This document shows positions 4,720 to 5,349 of a stretch of 5,349 nucleotides of DNA, one piece after another. Source of the stretch: PCRC01 sp040384665 (GTDB lineage: Bacteria > Pseudomonadota > Gammaproteobacteria > Burkholderiales > Burkholderiaceae_C); NCBI GenBank assembly GCA_040384665.1, contig JAZKIY010000017.1, forward strand, positions 1 through 5,349, read 5' to 3'. The notes under the pieces are model-generated. The model was not told the DNA's origin. It did not search any database and saw only the letters and a program-made list of their open reading frames with translations. Made by a program: the position numbers and the translations under genes. The stretch's first letter is position 1. Each line of letters starts with the position of its first letter.

Positions 4720-5349
4720 TGGGCTGGCTGACGGGCAGCCTCGGCCGTGTGGCCCGTGGCATCGCGATTGTCTGGATCGTGCTGCGGCACGGGCTCGACG
4801 AGCTGGTGCTGACCAGCTTCAACCGGCCCACGCTGCACCTCCTGGCCCGTGTGCTGTTTTTTGGCCGCCGCACCAACGCCCCGCGTGGCCAACGCCTGCG
4901 CGAGGCGCTGGAACAACTCGGCCCGATCTTCGTGAAATTTGGCCAGGTGCTGTCCACCCGGCGCGACCTGTTGCCGGCCGACATTGCCGACGAGCTGGCC
5001 CGGCTGCAGGACCGGGTGCCGCCGTTTCCGTCAGAGGTTGCGATTGCGTCCATCGAGCGGGCATTCAAACGCCCGCTGAACGAGATTTTTGTCAGTTTCG
5101 AGCACACGCCGGTGGCCAGTGCGTCGATTGCCCAGGTGCATTTCGCCACCCTGCGCGACAGCTCGGGGCGGGTGCGGGACGTGGCCGTCAAGGTGCTGCG
5201 GCCCAACATGCTGCCCGCCATCGACAAGGACCTGAGCCTGATGCGCATGATGGCCGGCTGGGTCGAGTGGCTCAGCGCCGATGGCAAACGCCTGAAGCCG
5301 CGCGAGGTGGTGGCCGAGTTCGACAAGTACCTGCACGACGAGCTGGACC
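4719..5349 (+). CDS. ubiB: Ubiquinone biosynthesis protein UbiB, N-terminal part (3' truncated)
   Basis: The frame opens at the ATG at 4719, overlapping the ubiJ stop by one base, and stays open to the right edge: 210 full codons of a family usually 500-550 residues long. UbiB is an atypical protein-kinase-like (ADCK/COQ8/ABC1) ATPase needed for aerobic ubiquinone synthesis, thought to help extract or deliver membrane-bound precursors. Visible hallmarks are the KxGQ motif as KFGQ (73-76, in GPIFVKFGQVLSTRRDLLP), the alanine-rich loop in place of a glycine-rich one (ASASIAQVH, 133-141), and the VAVK lysine that contacts ATP (Lys158, followed by VLRP). The last three residues, ELD (208-210), look like the family's ExD motif. 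The catalytic C-lobe and the C-terminal membrane helices lie beyond the window. Residues 14-31 are hydrophobic and may contact the membrane. The ribosome site is weak (GGAAAG, 11 nt upstream), so translation is probably coupled to ubiJ. Confidence 0.95.
   Translation, partial: MGWLTGSLGRVARGIAIVWIVLRHGLDELVLTSFNRPTLHLLARVLFFGRRTNAPRGQRLREALEQLGPIFVKFGQVLSTRRDLLPADIADELARLQDRVPPFPSEVAIASIERAFKRPLNEIFVSFEHTPVASASIAQVHFATLRDSSGRVRDVAVKVLRPNMLPAIDKDLSLMRMMAGWVEWLSADGKRLKPREVVAEFDKYLHDELD

Noticed and set aside
1..5349. Search for a mobile element, CRISPR array, tRNA/rRNA, toxin-antitoxin or defence system
   Set aside because: No transposase or integrase motif, terminal inverted repeat, repeat-spacer pattern or RNA gene fold was seen. 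Nearly all of the window is accounted for by seven same-strand core-type genes.

Overview
The window reads as a chromosomal segment of a GC-rich betaproteobacterium, most likely Burkholderiales and probably Comamonadaceae (Hydrogenophaga/Rhodoferax/Acidovorax-like). This rests on strong G/C preference at third codon positions, the flavour of the proteins, and the order Fe-S/FAD oxidoreductase, HIT protein, DUF971 protein, ubiE, Tim44-like protein, ubiJ, ubiB. I recall that order from this group and have not checked it here. All seven supported genes lie on the + strand. The minus-strand open frames are shadows created by the high GC content.

Region 1 (1-2131) is a tightly packed, probably co-transcribed trio. 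It opens with the C-terminal part of a large iron-sulfur oxidoreductase carrying one visible 4Fe-4S motif and two CCG cysteine-rich domains. A HIT-family protein follows with a 4-nt GTGA overlap, then a DUF971 protein after a 4-nt gap. Region 2 (2132-2279) is a 148-bp AT-richer gap holding a perfect 15-bp inverted repeat and a possible promoter for ubiE. Region 3 (2280-4060) carries ubiE and a secreted or membrane-anchored Tim44-like protein, closed by a very strong intrinsic terminator (4086-4124). Region 4 (4162-5349) carries ubiJ and the start of ubiB, joined by a 1-nt stop/start overlap. ubiB runs off the right end.

Three genes (ubiE, ubiJ, ubiB) belong to aerobic ubiquinone biosynthesis. 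UbiE is the C-methyltransferase, UbiJ is an SCP2-fold lipid-binding accessory factor, and UbiB is an atypical ADCK/COQ8-type kinase-like ATPase. Compared with the E. coli order ubiE-ubiJ-ubiB, the cluster here is interrupted by the Tim44-like gene and its terminator, so ubiE and ubiJ-ubiB probably form separate transcription units. The left-hand oxidoreductase belongs to a class that often passes electrons to quinone, so a loose respiratory theme is plausible but inferred.

I found no mobile element, CRISPR array, RNA gene or sign of recent transfer. I also found no convincing undescribed system: this looks like conserved core-genome content. The points most worth checking are the Tim44 insertion in the ubi cluster, the palindrome upstream of ubiE, and possible leaderless starts of ubiE and ubiJ.
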